From positions 52,383 through 116,382 of the forward strand of contig CACZBX010000002.1 of NCBI GenBank assembly GCA_902779535.1: DNA of 64,000 bases, written 5' to 3'. Of this stretch, positions 36,965 to 47,600 are shown piece by piece. Position numbers and translations under genes: made by a program. Position 1 is the stretch's first letter; every line of letters begins with the position of its first letter. Origin of the DNA: an uncultured Bacteroidales bacterium. Lineage in GTDB: Bacteria > Bacteroidota > Bacteroidia > Bacteroidales > Bacteroidaceae. The notes beneath the pieces were generated by a model, which saw nothing but the letters and a program-made list of their open reading frames with translations, had not been told where the DNA came from and made no database searches.

Positions 36965-38395
36965 ATGTTTACTGAGAAATTACAAGAAATCTACCAATCA
37001 TATACCGGTTCAAAGCCCGAGACCATCACAGAACTTCCAGCATCGGGTTCCAACCGTCGTTATTTCCGAATGACAGGCTCAAAAAAAATTATCGGTGTTT
37101 ATGGCACTTCAAAGGAAGAGAACCGAGCTTTCGTCTACATGGCAAAGCATTTCCGCAAGAAAGGTTTGCCTGTACCGGAGATCTATGCTGTTTCGGAGGA
37201 CGAATTATATTATATCCAAGAAGACTTGGGCGATACTCTTTTGTTCAAGGCTATTGAGAAAGGTCGTCAGACATCCGTTTTCTCGGAGGAAGAGAAAGAG
37301 TTGCTTCGCAAGACGATACGTCTGCTGCCTGTCGTCCAGTTTGCTGGAGCCGACGGTTTCGATTTCTCTTATTGCTATCCCCAGCCTGAGTTCAACGAAC
37401 GTTCCATCAAATGGGATCTGAACTATTTCAAGTACTGTTTTCTGAAGGCAACGGGACTGGAGTTTCAGGAAGATTTGTTGGAAGACGACTTCCAGCGAAT
37501 GAGTGATGTCCTATTGAAGAGTTCATCGAATACCTTCATGTACCGAGACTTCCAAAGTCGGAACGTGATGGTTCATTATAGTCAACCTTACTTTATCGAT
37601 TTCCAGGGCGGTCGCAAAGGTCCGTACTACTACGATGTGGCATCTTTCCTCTGGCAGGCAAAGGCAAACTTCCCCGAAGCATTGCGCAAGGAATTATTGG
37701 AGGAATATCTGGAAGTGCTGAACAAATATCAACCGACCGACCGTAATGAGTTCTATGCTCAACTACGCCATTTCGTGCTTTTCCGCACACTTCAAGTGTT
37801 AGGTGCATACGGTTTCCGCGGATATTTTGAGAAGAAACCTCATTTTATCCAAAGCGTACCCTTCGCCTTGAAGAATCTTCGGCAGCTACTAAAGGATGAC
37901 TTTCCCGAATACCCATATCTCTGTCAGGTTTTGCGGGATCTGACTAACCTCTCGATGTTTAGGGATGAGCTTCAGAAACGGCAGCTCACCGTACGCGTTA
38001 TGAGTTTTGCCTATAAGAAAGGAATTCCTGAGGATCCCAGTGGAAACGGAGGCGGCTATGTGTTCGACTGTCGTGCTATCAACAATCCGGGAAAGTACGA
38101 CCGCTTCAAGCAATTTATCGGTCTGGACGAGCCTGTCATCAAATTTCTTGAAGACGATGGCGAAATTCTTACCTTCCTCGAACATGTTTATGCCTTGGTA
38201 GACGCCAGCGTGAAACGCTATATGGAACGAGGATTCACGAACCTCAGCATCTGTTTCGGCTGTACGGGAGGACAACACCGATCGGTGTATGCTGCACAGC
38301 ACCTAGCTGAACACCTGAACAACACGTTCGGAGTCAAGGTAGAACTTATCCATCGAGAACAAAACATTGAACAAACATTGAACCACAAAGAGTGA
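36965..38395 (+). CDS. AmgK-like sugar kinase fused to a RapZ C-terminal domain
   Basis: 476 aa. Residues 1 to about 330 are an aminoglycoside-phosphotransferase-fold kinase: PASGSNRRYFRM (nucleotide loop), MYRDFQSRNVMVH (catalytic loop, Asp and Asn kept, usual His replaced by Tyr) and YFIDFQGGRKGPYYYDVASF (metal motif). This pattern fits AmgK, the anomeric MurNAc/GlcNAc kinase. About 345-470 matches the RapZ C-terminal domain: MSFAYKKGIPED, GYVFDCRAINNPGKY, GLDEPVIKFLE, FGCTGGQHRSVYAAQHLAEH. In E. coli that domain binds GlcN6P and GlmZ RNA. The P-loop half of RapZ is missing. A -7 box (TATCTTTG) lies at 36936-36943. It is followed at 8 bp by a MurU-like gene. Confidence 0.88.
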   Translation: MFTEKLQEIYQSYTGSKPETITELPASGSNRRYFRMTGSKKIIGVYGTSKEENRAFVYMAKHFRKKGLPVPEIYAVSEDELYYIQEDLGDTLLFKAIEKGRQTSVFSEEEKELLRKTIRLLPVVQFAGADGFDFSYCYPQPEFNERSIKWDLNYFKYCFLKATGLEFQEDLLEDDFQRMSDVLLKSSSNTFMYRDFQSRNVMVHYSQPYFIDFQGGRKGPYYYDVASFLWQAKANFPEALRKELLEEYLEVLNKYQPTDRNEFYAQLRHFVLFRTLQVLGAYGFRGYFEKKPHFIQSVPFALKNLRQLLKDDFPEYPYLCQVLRDLTNLSMFRDELQKRQLTVRVMSFAYKKGIPEDPSGNGGGYVFDCRAINNPGKYDRFKQFIGLDEPVIKFLEDDGEILTFLEHVYALVDASVKRYMERGFTNLSICFGCTGGQHRSVYAAQHLAEHLNNTFGVKVELIHREQNIEQTLNHKE

Positions 38396-38403
38396 TACGC
38401 ATC

Positions 38404-39135
38404 ATGAAAGCCATGATTTTCGCAGCCGGAAAAGGAACAAGGCTGAAACCATTGACCGACTATTGTCCCAAGGCACTTATTGAAGTAGCAGGGAAACCGA
38501 TGCTCGAGCATGTGATTCTCAAGCTAAAGTCGGCTGGCTTCACCGAATTAGTGGTGAATGTACATCACCTTGCCCAACAGATCATCGACTATCTGACGGC
38601 CAATGATTTTGGTCTGACCATCCACATCTCGGATGAACGAGGTGAATTACTCGAGACAGGCGGCGGCCTTCAAAAGGCAGCACCGTTCTTCAGGGACGAC
38701 GAAAACGGTTTCTTACTCCATAATGCAGATATCCTTTCCAACTGCAACCTGCAAGCACTGATGCAAGAGCATAACTCCCACCCTTCAGCCTTAGCAACCA
38801 TGGTTGTAAGTCATCGCAAGACCAATCGTTACCTTTTATTTGATAAGGGACAACGGCTGCGGGGCTGGGTCAACAAACAGACTGGTGAGACAAAGCCCGA
38901 AGGATTTGTTTATCAGGAAGGAATGTATGAGGAGTACGCATACGCAGGTATCCAAGCAGTAAACCCGTGTATCTTCAAGACACTACCTGCAGGGCGTTTC
39001 TCCATCATCGATTTCTACCTTTCCGTTTGCCATCATGAGGAGATCCGTGCATTCATTGCACCCGATTTGAAGATTCTGGATATCGGAAAGCCAGAAACCT
39101 TGCGAGCAGCGGAACAGTTTATCACGAATTTGTAG
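38404..39135 (+). CDS. MurU-like sugar-1-phosphate nucleotidyltransferase
   Basis: 243 aa from MKAMIFAAGKGTRLKPLTDY, the nucleotide-binding signature (GxGTRLxPLT) of NDP-sugar pyrophosphorylases. Further motifs: PKALIEVAGKPMLEHVI, ELLETGGGLQKAAPFF, LLHNADILSNC, YAYAGIQAVNP. Size and motifs fit MurU, which makes UDP-MurNAc from MurNAc-1-P; a GlcNAc/mannose-1-P enzyme is the alternative. Directly after an AmgK-like kinase, it points to peptidoglycan sugar salvage that bypasses de novo UDP-MurNAc synthesis. Confidence 0.88.
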   Translation: MKAMIFAAGKGTRLKPLTDYCPKALIEVAGKPMLEHVILKLKSAGFTELVVNVHHLAQQIIDYLTANDFGLTIHISDERGELLETGGGLQKAAPFFRDDENGFLLHNADILSNCNLQALMQEHNSHPSALATMVVSHRKTNRYLLFDKGQRLRGWVNKQTGETKPEGFVYQEGMYEEYAYAGIQAVNPCIFKTLPAGRFSIIDFYLSVCHHEEIRAFIAPDLKILDIGKPETLRAAEQFITNL

Positions 39136-39138
39136 AGA

Positions 39139-40335
39139 ATGAACACGATGACCGAACAAAGAGAAAAACTGTGGAACAGCAATTATGTGAAGGTAATGAC
39201 GGCCAACTTCTCACTATTCTTCGCCTTTTACCTGTTGACTCCACTATTGCCTCTTTATCTCAGCGAAACCTTTCATGCCACGAAGGATGTGATCGGTATC
39301 GTCCTCTCGGGTTATACCATCACCGCCCTTATTTTTCGTCCTTTCAGTGGGTTCTTTGTCGATAGTTTTCCGCGTAAGAAAGTCCTGATGATCTGCTTTT
39401 TCTTCTTTGCGATTTTCTTCGCCGGCTATCTTGCCGCCAGCACTCTCCTACTGTTTACCATCGTAAGGACACTCCATGGCGGTCCGTTCGGCTCAGTAAC
39501 AGTAGCAAACAGTACCGTAGCCATCGATGTACTACCTTCCAGTCGCCGAAATGAAGGTATAGGATACTATGGACTGAGCAATAATCTTGCTATGGCGATT
39601 GCTCCGACTATCGGTATCTTTATATATAAGTATACGATGAACTTCGAGTTGCTTTTCTGGATTGCTTTGATCGTCGCTTTTGTAGGACTGGCAACCGATG
39701 CGACCGTTAAATTACCTCCGAAGGAGATTGTTAAGAACAAAGAGAAAATCTCGTGGGACCGTTTTTTCTTGTTAAAAGGCTGGATGCTTGGTGCAAACAT
39801 GATATTCTTCGGCTTATGCTTTGGCATCCTCAGCAACTACCTGGCTATTTACAGTAAGGAAGTGATGGGAATCACCGGCGGAACAGGGTCATACTTCATG
39901 CTTCTTTCCATCGGCTTGATCCTCTCGCGTCTGCAAGGCAGTAAAGGACTTCGCCAAGGACGCCTCACCCACAATGCTTCCGAAGGAGTTATCATTTCGC
40001 TCATCGGATATACACTTTTCATTGCATTGCCTAACTTCTATGGCTACTATCTTTCAGCTTTACTCATTGGTTTGGGCAATGGACACATGTGGCCAGCTTT
40101 TCAAAACATGATTATCAGTGTAGCCAATCATAACGAACGAGGGACAGCTAACTCGACGATTCTTATCTCATGGGATATCGGTATGGGATTAGGTATCCTT
40201 GTTGGAGGTGTCGTTGCCGAGCATTTCGGATACAGCGCAGCGTTCTGGTTTATGGCAGCCATTAACTTGGTTGGCGTCGTCATGTATTTCCTTTCCACAA
40301 AGGATTTCTTCCTCAAGAGAAGGTTAGAACAATAA
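39139..40335 (+). CDS. MFS transporter
   Basis: 398 aa with about twelve membrane helices. The MFS loop motif between helices 2 and 3 is GYTITALIFRPFSGFFVDSFPRK in context. It starts 3 bp after the MurU-like gene, so it is co-transcribed with the salvage genes. It is not obviously AmpG (no long C-terminal extension). A sugar or muropeptide importer would fit the context; an unrelated efflux pump cannot be excluded. A start at 39148 (MTEQREKLW) is also possible. Confidence 0.88.
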   Translation: MNTMTEQREKLWNSNYVKVMTANFSLFFAFYLLTPLLPLYLSETFHATKDVIGIVLSGYTITALIFRPFSGFFVDSFPRKKVLMICFFFFAIFFAGYLAASTLLLFTIVRTLHGGPFGSVTVANSTVAIDVLPSSRRNEGIGYYGLSNNLAMAIAPTIGIFIYKYTMNFELLFWIALIVAFVGLATDATVKLPPKEIVKNKEKISWDRFFLLKGWMLGANMIFFGLCFGILSNYLAIYSKEVMGITGGTGSYFMLLSIGLILSRLQGSKGLRQGRLTHNASEGVIISLIGYTLFIALPNFYGYYLSALLIGLGNGHMWPAFQNMIISVANHNERGTANSTILISWDIGMGLGILVGGVVAEHFGYSAAFWFMAAINLVGVVMYFLSTKDFFLKRRLEQ

Positions 40336-40698
40336 ATTTTACCACATCAGTATACTCTGAGTCTCTGAGTTTTTTGTCTCGGAAACTGAGTTTTTTGCGT
40401 CCAAAACTCAGTTTTTGAAGGTGAAAAACTCGATAAATGAAGAGAAAAATATGATGATCGTCACCAGCGGGTCATAGATCCGGAATTATCATCCAGAAAA
40501 TTGGAAATCCACCGGAACAGATAATAGATACTGAAGACATTATCCTCGCCATACGTAGGTACACAATAGTTGCACGCACAAAGTCTGTAATATAAGCAAA
40601 CAGCACCTTGGGGAGATGACCGAATGTCTTAGCACGGCATTGTGGGAGTATGTATTAAAAAAGTCAAGACTTTTTAGCAAAAGGATAACGACCTACCA
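40336..40698. repeat. Gene-free spacer with GAGTTTTT block and degenerate hairpin unit (copy B)
   Basis: Between the convergent MFS and metH genes. 40367-40437 carries CTGAGTTTTTTG, ACTGAGTTTTTTGCG, AACTCAGTTTTTGA and AAAACTCGATAAATGAAG in a row, partly as inverted pairs. 40467-40518 (GC.GGTCA.AGA.CCG ... GGAAATCCAC.GG.ACA) is a degenerate version of the second half of the 107-bp units at 58981 and 59125. The rest (40520-40698) shows no gene or clear structure apart from AAAAAGTC/GACTTTTT near 40657-40674, probably a terminator. Confidence 0.6.
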
Positions 40699-43440
40699 CT
40701 AATCCCATAAATTGAGTTTACGTTTACGAGCCTCTTCCAAAGAGACTAAATGTTCTTGCTTTTGTTCATGTTGTTCTCGAAGGCTGGCATATTCATTTGA
40801 TAGTTGGTTCACAAAAGAGGTTTGTTGCTCCTCGTTCAACAGTTTCCGTGCGATCAAAGCATTCTGAGAAGCATCCTGCATATAGACGACCGGACCACGA
40901 TATACGGGAGCAATCTTCAGGGCGGTGTGCAATTTCGATGTGGTAGCTCCACCAATCATAATAGGAATGCTCAGTCCTGCCTTTTGCAGTTCTACTGCTA
41001 CATGAACCATCTCCTCTAATGACGGAGTAATCAGACCGCTCAACCCAATGATATCCACCTTTTCCTCAATGGCTTTTTGTACTATAACCTCGGCAGGTAC
41101 CATGACACCAAGGTCGATAATCTCATAATTGTTGCAAGCCATGACGACCGACACGATATTTTTCCCTATGTCGTGCACATCCCCTTTAACCGTAGCCAAT
41201 AATACTTTCCCAGCACTCTTGATACCTTCTTGTTTTTCAGCTTCGATAGCCGGTTGAAGGATGGAGACCGCCTTTTTCATGGTTCGTGCCGTCTTAACGA
41301 CCTGCGGAAGAAACATTTTACCAGCACCAAACAACTCTCCTACCTGATTCATGCCGTCCATCAATGGTCCCTCAATAATATCTACGGCTTTCGGGAACAC
41401 TTGAAGAGCCTCGTGCAAATCTGCCTCCAGATAATCACCTATTCCTTTTACCAAAGCCATTTGCAAACGCTTGCTCACATCAGGTTCATCGCGCCAAGCA
41501 TCTTTCTTTTCTTGTTCAGATGTCGCATCCACAGCCTCAGCCTTCAGATGATCAGCCAATTCGATCAATCGTTCTGCCGCATCCGGTCTCCTGTTTAAGA
41601 TGACATCTTCGATATGTTCCAGCGTTTCCTCTGGAATATCACTGTAAATAACTGATGTGGCAGGGTTCACAATCGCCATATCCATTCCTTTTTGAATAGC
41701 ATGATAGAGAAACACTGCATGCATGGCCTCACGGATATAGTTATTCCCACGAAAAGCAAATGAAAGATTGCTCACTCCACCGCTCACATGAGCATAAGGC
41801 AGGTGTTGTTTGATCCATTCCGTTGCACGAATAAAGTCGACGGCATACGCATTGTGTTCTTCAATTCCCGTTGCCACCGACAAGATATTCGGATCAAAGA
41901 TAATATCGTTAGGATTCATGTGGACAACCTCCGTCAATAACCGGTAAGCACGCTCACACACCTGAATTTTTCGTTCAAAACTGGTGGCCTGTCCTTCTTC
42001 ATCGAACGCCATGACAATTACCGCTGCTCCCAGACGCTTTATCATCCGTGCATGCTCCAAGAAAAGAGCCTCGCCTTCCTTAAGCGAGATGGAATTTACG
42101 ACAGCCTTCCCTTGCAAACACTTCAAGCCAGCCTCGATCACCTCCCATTTCGAGGAGTCTAACATGATAGGAACCTTGGCAATCTCAGGTTCCGACATGA
42201 TCAGATTGAGGAAGTTGACCATTTCGTGCTTTGCATCCAACAGTCCATCATCCATATTGATGTCCAAAACCATGGCACCATCCTCTACTTGCTTCCGGGC
42301 AATCGACAATGCCTCCTCATAGCTCTTTTCCTTGATTAATCGAAGGAACTTTCGTGAGCCCGCCACGTTGCAACGTTCACCCACATTGATGAAACGGTTT
42401 TCACGACTTTGTTTAAGTACTTCCAATCCCGAAAGCATCAAGGTGTCCTCCCGACTGGAAGGAACATGAGGTTCAGCCTTTTCGACCAAAGGAACATACT
42501 GCGCGATGTATCGTTCATCGGTTCCACAACATCCACCGATAATGTTGACCAACTGCTCGTCCAAATATTCCTTCACCTTAAGAGCCATGTGTTCAGGAGT
42601 CTCGTCGTACTGGCCCAAACTATTGGGTAAGCCCGCATTAGGGTAAGCACTTATATAATAAGGAGCCATTTCTGCCAACTGTTGCAAGAAAGGTTTCATC
42701 TGTTCGGCACCAAACGAACAGTTCAGTCCGACCGAGAAAACGTTCGCATGCATCACCGACGTTAAGAAAGCCTCCAGTGTTTGGCCCGACAATGTACGCC
42801 CTCCGCCATCAGATACCGTAACCGACAACATGATCGGGACTTCCCGACCTACATTCTTCATGGCGTTCTCAGCTGCGAAAAGTGCAGCTTTTGCATTCAG
42901 CGTATCGAAAATGGTCTCGATCATCAACGCATCGACACCTCCTTCGAGCAATGCGGTCATCTGTTCCACGTACGCATCCACCAGATCGTCAAAGGTCAGC
43001 GAGCGAAGAGCCGGATTATTCACATCCGGACTCATGGAACAAGTCTTGTTGGTAGGGCCTACCGATCCGGCAACGAAACGAGGTTTGTCGGGTGTGGAGA
43101 AAGAGTCGGCTACTTCACGAGCCAACCGAGCAGCAGCCCGGTTAATCTCGCATACCACATGTTCAGTATGATAATCCGCCAGCGAGATACGCTGAGCATT
43201 GAAGGTATTTGTCTCAATAATGTCGGCACCAGCCTCCAGATATTTTTCATGTATGGCCCGGATTACATCAGGTCGCGTCAGACAAAGCAAGTCATTATTG
43301 CCCTTCATCAGGCCAGGAATATCAGTAAATCGTTCCCCTCTGAAGTCCTGTTCTGTCAAGTTGTATTTTTGTATCATCGTTCCCATCGCTCCATCAAGGA
43401 TGAGAACCCGTTCCTGTATTGCTTGTTGTATTGTAGTCAT
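40699..43440 (-). CDS. metH: Cobalamin-dependent methionine synthase without the reactivation domain
   Basis: 913 aa. Domains in order: homocysteine-binding (residues 1 to about 320; [14 protein letters not shown], zinc ligands in GLNCSFGA and GGCCGTD), pterin-binding (about 345-610; [29 protein letters not shown]), B12 cap (about 640-740) and B12-binding ([19 protein letters not shown] with the cobalt-ligand His, then [25 protein letters not shown]). The protein stops at RKRKLNLWD, about 310 residues short of E. coli MetH, so the AdoMet reactivation domain is absent. It lies 3 bp after smpB; no riboswitch is possible in that gap. Confidence 0.96.
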   Translation of the reverse strand: MTTIQQAIQERVLILDGAMGTMIQKYNLTEQDFRGERFTDIPGLMKGNNDLLCLTRPDVIRAIHEKYLEAGADIIETNTFNAQRISLADYHTEHVVCEINRAAARLAREVADSFSTPDKPRFVAGSVGPTNKTCSMSPDVNNPALRSLTFDDLVDAYVEQMTALLEGGVDALMIETIFDTLNAKAALFAAENAMKNVGREVPIMLSVTVSDGGGRTLSGQTLEAFLTSVMHANVFSVGLNCSFGAEQMKPFLQQLAEMAPYYISAYPNAGLPNSLGQYDETPEHMALKVKEYLDEQLVNIIGGCCGTDERYIAQYVPLVEKAEPHVPSSREDTLMLSGLEVLKQSRENRFINVGERCNVAGSRKFLRLIKEKSYEEALSIARKQVEDGAMVLDINMDDGLLDAKHEMVNFLNLIMSEPEIAKVPIMLDSSKWEVIEAGLKCLQGKAVVNSISLKEGEALFLEHARMIKRLGAAVIVMAFDEEGQATSFERKIQVCERAYRLLTEVVHMNPNDIIFDPNILSVATGIEEHNAYAVDFIRATEWIKQHLPYAHVSGGVSNLSFAFRGNNYIREAMHAVFLYHAIQKGMDMAIVNPATSVIYSDIPEETLEHIEDVILNRRPDAAERLIELADHLKAEAVDATSEQEKKDAWRDEPDVSKRLQMALVKGIGDYLEADLHEALQVFPKAVDIIEGPLMDGMNQVGELFGAGKMFLPQVVKTARTMKKAVSILQPAIEAEKQEGIKSAGKVLLATVKGDVHDIGKNIVSVVMACNNYEIIDLGVMVPAEVIVQKAIEEKVDIIGLSGLITPSLEEMVHVAVELQKAGLSIPIMIGGATTSKLHTALKIAPVYRGPVVYMQDASQNALIARKLLNEEQQTSFVNQLSNEYASLREQHEQKQEHLVSLEEARKRKLNLWD

Positions 43441-43443
43441 TCT

Positions 43444-43896
43444 CTAATGTTTAAACATCCTCGCCATCTCCCGTTTATCGTCTTTTTCTCGCAAAGACTG
43501 TCGTTTGTCGTATTCCTTCTTACCGCGGGCTAAGGCTATCACCAACTTGGCCAGCCCTTTTTCATTGAGGAACAGTCGGACGGGAACAATGGTAAAGCCC
43601 GGATTCTTCTCTGCATCCTGAAGTTTCCGCAACTCTTTCTTGTTCAAGAGTAACTTTCTGTCCCTTCGGGCCGAGTGATTATTATACGAACCATAGAAAT
43701 ACTCGGCGATGTGCATGTTCTTCACCCAAAGTTCCCCATTAATAAAAATACAATAAGTGTCCACCAGACTTGCCTTTCCTTGACGGATGGATTTAATCTC
43801 CGTGCCAGTCAGGACAATGCCGGCAGTATATGTTTCGATAAATAGATAATCAAACGAAGCCTTCTTATTCTTGATGTTGATATCTTGAGTCTTCAT
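43444..43896 (-). CDS. smpB: SsrA-binding protein SmpB
   Basis: 150 aa, full length. It binds tmRNA and delivers it to stalled ribosomes. Motifs: [77 protein letters not shown]. The C-terminal basic tail ([10 protein letters not shown]) is intact. It overlaps the Yip1 gene by 1 bp and is followed by metH, forming a Yip1-smpB-metH transcript. Confidence 0.97.
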   Translation of the reverse strand: MKTQDINIKNKKASFDYLFIETYTAGIVLTGTEIKSIRQGKASLVDTYCIFINGELWVKNMHIAEYFYGSYNNHSARRDRKLLLNKKELRKLQDAEKNPGFTIVPVRLFLNEKGLAKLVIALARGKKEYDKRQSLREKDDKREMARMFKH

Positions 43897-44465
43897 TAAT
43901 TCAATACAAGTGATAATTGATTAAAAACGAATGATATGAAAATCGGACAACAGGCTACGATAAGCGAGACAACTAATGTATATACTGTCAGTTTATCTTC
44001 TTGCACATCCAATATAATCCGTGCCCCGATATAAACCACATAGATGGTATAAAACATCAAAAGCCAATACAGAAAAGAGAGATTGAACAAACCGTCGATG
44101 AAGATCAGCAGAAATGAGACCACCATCGAATAGCCGACGAACTGTTGAATCGTATCATCCGCGTATTCCCTGTTGAGAAGATGCTTGTTTACCAACTGGA
44201 CTAAGTAGACCGCCAGAAAGAAGCCGGCAAACAAAGAGATGAAGATACCACCACACTTCATCATGGCCGTTTGGAACACCATCGGACCTGAAGTATTGAC
44301 CAAAAGAGCACCGATAAAAGCAGAAATGCCACAGAAACCAATCATCGGGTAAACGAATCCCATCTGTACGTTTCGCTTATTCACATCCACACTAATCTCT
44401 CTCCACGCCTTATCTGGATCAGAAATGAGCAGTCCTATCCGACGAAATAATTCTTTGTAATTCAC
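43896..44465 (-). CDS. Yip1-family membrane protein
   Basis: 189 aa from GTG 44463-44465 ([20 protein letters not shown]). The frame is open to a TTG at 44498, but MNYKELF is the usual family start. About five membrane helices fill residues 40-189, as in Yip1/DUF1282 proteins. Role unknown. First gene of the transcript that continues into smpB. Confidence 0.82.
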   Translation of the reverse strand: MNYKELFRRIGLLISDPDKAWREISVDVNKRNVQMGFVYPMIGFCGISAFIGALLVNTSGPMVFQTAMMKCGGIFISLFAGFFLAVYLVQLVNKHLLNREYADDTIQQFVGYSMVVSFLLIFIDGLFNLSFLYWLLMFYTIYVVYIGARIILDVQEDKLTVYTLVVSLIVACCPIFISFVFNQLSLVLN

Positions 44466-44650
44466 CGCTTGTTCTTTTTTATTCAATAGCAATCGCAAAC
44501 TTACACAAAAATTACGGTTTAGACGAAAAAATGCCAGTGATTTATATTTTTCGAATCAAAATTTCATATATTTGTGCAAAGAAGTGATACAAAGATATCG
44601 CTTCATTTTTATACCATGAAGAAAAGTAACTAACTTAAAACGTAAGGAAT

Positions 44651-47600
44651 ATGAGTAAAATCACAAAGCACCCGATTCTTCAGGTCCCAACCGGAGAAGC
44701 GTGCTCTTTTCTTTATAAAGGAAAAGAAGTAAAGGGCATGAAAGGGCAAACGATCGCTGCTGCTTTACATCAAGCAGGATTCCCCGTTCACAGTCACAGC
44801 GTGGACGGACGAAACAGATCCCTCAACTGTGGTATTGGAAAGTGTGGAGCTTGTCAAATGCTAGTCGATGGAGAAGTAAAACGAATCTGTATCACAAAGG
44901 TAGATGGAGTCAAGGAAGTAGCGGAATTAGACACGCAGTCGTATGATGCAACCAAAACTCCTCGCATTCCGCAGGAATCAACTAAGGTTTATATGACCGA
45001 TGTTGCCATCATCGGTGCAGGACCTGCCGGGTTGGCGTGTCGCGAAACACTAAAAGAATTAGGCATCAACTCCATTGTCGTAGATAATAATGAGAAGATA
45101 GGCGGCCAGTTCGTCATGCAGACACACGCCTTCTTCTTCTTTGAACAACAAAAACGGTTTGGCGATATGCGTGGATTCGACATCGCCGAAAACTTGGCTG
45201 GTGAGGACAAGGAAGGAATCTTGTTGCACTCTACCGTATGCGATATCTTGCAGGATCGTCGGCTGATGGTCAAAGACACACTTTCCGACGAGACATTCTA
45301 CATTGATGCAAAAGCATTAGTTGTGGCTACCGGAGCCGTTCCGTTCATGCCTACGTTCGAGAACGATGATGTTCCGGGTGTTTACACGGCAGCCGTAGTA
45401 CAGAAGATGATGAACGCAGAGTTTACCCTGCTGGGTAAGAACGTGCTGACTATCGGTGCTGGAAATATTGGCTACCTGACTTCCTATCAGTTGATGCAGG
45501 CAGGAGCACACGTGAAAGCCATCCTCGAAGGAATGGACCACGAAGGTGGATTCCCTGTTCAAGCCAACCGTATCCGTCGATTAGGTATTCCTATTTATAC
45601 TTCTCACGTATTGTTGAAAGCAATCCCGAATGCCGACAAGACGGGTATCACAGGAGCTGTCATCGCAGAATGTAAGAATTTCAAGCCTATACCAGGAACC
45701 GAAAAAGTGATTGATGGCATCGATATCATCAATATTTGTACCGGTTTGATACCTGATAACCAACTCTTGCAAAAGGGTGAACTGGCATTTGGCAAACGTT
45801 GTCTGGGTGCCGGCGACGCCGTTCGCATTGGTGAAGGCACAAGTGCCGTGCTTCGTGGTAAGCAGGCAGCATACGAGATTGCACAGGAACTGGGCATTCG
45901 TTATAACTACAATGATTATCTGGATATCTCCAAACAATACATTGATTCACAACAACGGCCGATTCGGTTGAAACAGGAGGCCGACCTCCCCACAGCAGAG
46001 CGTCAAGATGCGAAACCTTTTGTACGCTTGGACTGCTTATATGGCTTTGCTTGTAACCCATGTTCGTTCGCTTGTCCGCACGGAGCCATCACGAAGAGTT
46101 CTACTTCGGTAACACCGTCCATTAATTACGACAAATGTATCGGATGTATGCAATGTATCTCTCAATGTCCTGGCTTGGCAATCTTTGGCTATGACACCCG
46201 TAAGGACATTCTCTTCCTTCCGGTTGAATATGAAGTACAGGAAGGTTGTGAGGTCTATCTGGTAAATGACCAAGGTGAGAAGATTGGCGAGGGCTTGCTT
46301 GAGAAAGTCCTGAAGAAACCGACGAAGACAAATGTAGCTCGCGTCAAAGCAATCGGAGTTGACAAGGATACTCTTTTGAAAGTAACGGGCTTCATCGCAA
46401 AGGACAATTATCCGGAGCCTGTTGAGTTCAAGCCGGTTGAAGATTGTGAGTCAAAGACTTACGTTTGTCACTGCGAGGATGTATCATTAGACGCATTGCT
46501 CAAGGCCATTGGTGACCGCAAGTATATCTCCATCGACGAGATCAAACATATCACTCGATTGGGTATGGGTGCATGTCGAGGTAAGCGGTGTATTCCTCGC
46601 TTACGCAATAAGTTACGCGAGTACGGCATCGAGCTTGTGGGCGATGCGACTCCACGTGCTCCACTTTCTAACCGCTATACGTTGGGCGAGGCCTATCCAA
46701 ACCGACAGCTTGCCGACCACTATATCGTGAACAATAAGGAAGTTCGTCAGACCGAAGTCTTTGTTGCAGGTGGTGGTATCGGTGGTAGCGCACTGTTCCG
46801 CTACTTCTGCGAGGCTGGTAAGAAGACCGTTTTGGTCAATGCCAAACGAGGTTCATCATGGAGAAACATTGCCGGTGGCCGTCCTGCCTTCTCAGTTCCG
46901 GAATTGGCAGATATCGCAAAAGGTAACCAACATATCTTCGAAGAGACGCAGAAGGAATATGATATTAACTACCGCGAGACTCGTTATATCACCTTCGCTC
47001 ACGACGATGAGACCTATCGTTCACTGGAAGCAAGCTGCTCATGGTCGAATGCTTATCTGGTTGACAAGAAAGATTTTGTGAAAGAAGTTTCACCATATTT
47101 CAACCCGAACCAGAAGACGTACTTCGCCGCTCAGATCAGCGAGCACTGCTGGCAAGCTACTCCAGGTAGGACCATCGACTTTATCCGTAATAAAGGTGTT
47201 GAGAAAGGTGGAATCGTACTTGAAGACACGACTTTGATTGAGGTACATCGTGATGGAGAAAAGTACAGAGCCCTTGTATATACGCACGATCACAAATATG
47301 TGGAATATGTTTGTGATCACTTCGTGAATGCGTTGGGGTACAATGCCGAGAAATTCTGTCAGATGTTAGGTTACAACACGGGGTTCTATCCAGTCAAGCA
47401 CCAGGCTTTCATCACTCCACGCCTTCCGTTATTGGGCAAAGACGGTGACATGCTGGATATGCTGATCGACCGTCAACGTCGGAACGACTTCTCTGCCGTA
47501 TATGGCCAACAGTTAGCAAGCACCGGCCAAATTATTGCATGTGCTTCTCCGGCTGTTGACGCAAAAGAAAGCATCAGCGACTATAACCAGATGAAATTCA

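Noticed and set aside
36707-36975. Plus-strand ORF of 87 codons before the kinase-RapZ gene
   Set aside because: Low-complexity AT-rich frame overlapping the promoter and the start of the next gene; no recognizable motif.
43441-43443. Cobalamin or SAM riboswitch before metH
   Set aside because: metH starts 3 bp after smpB, leaving no space.
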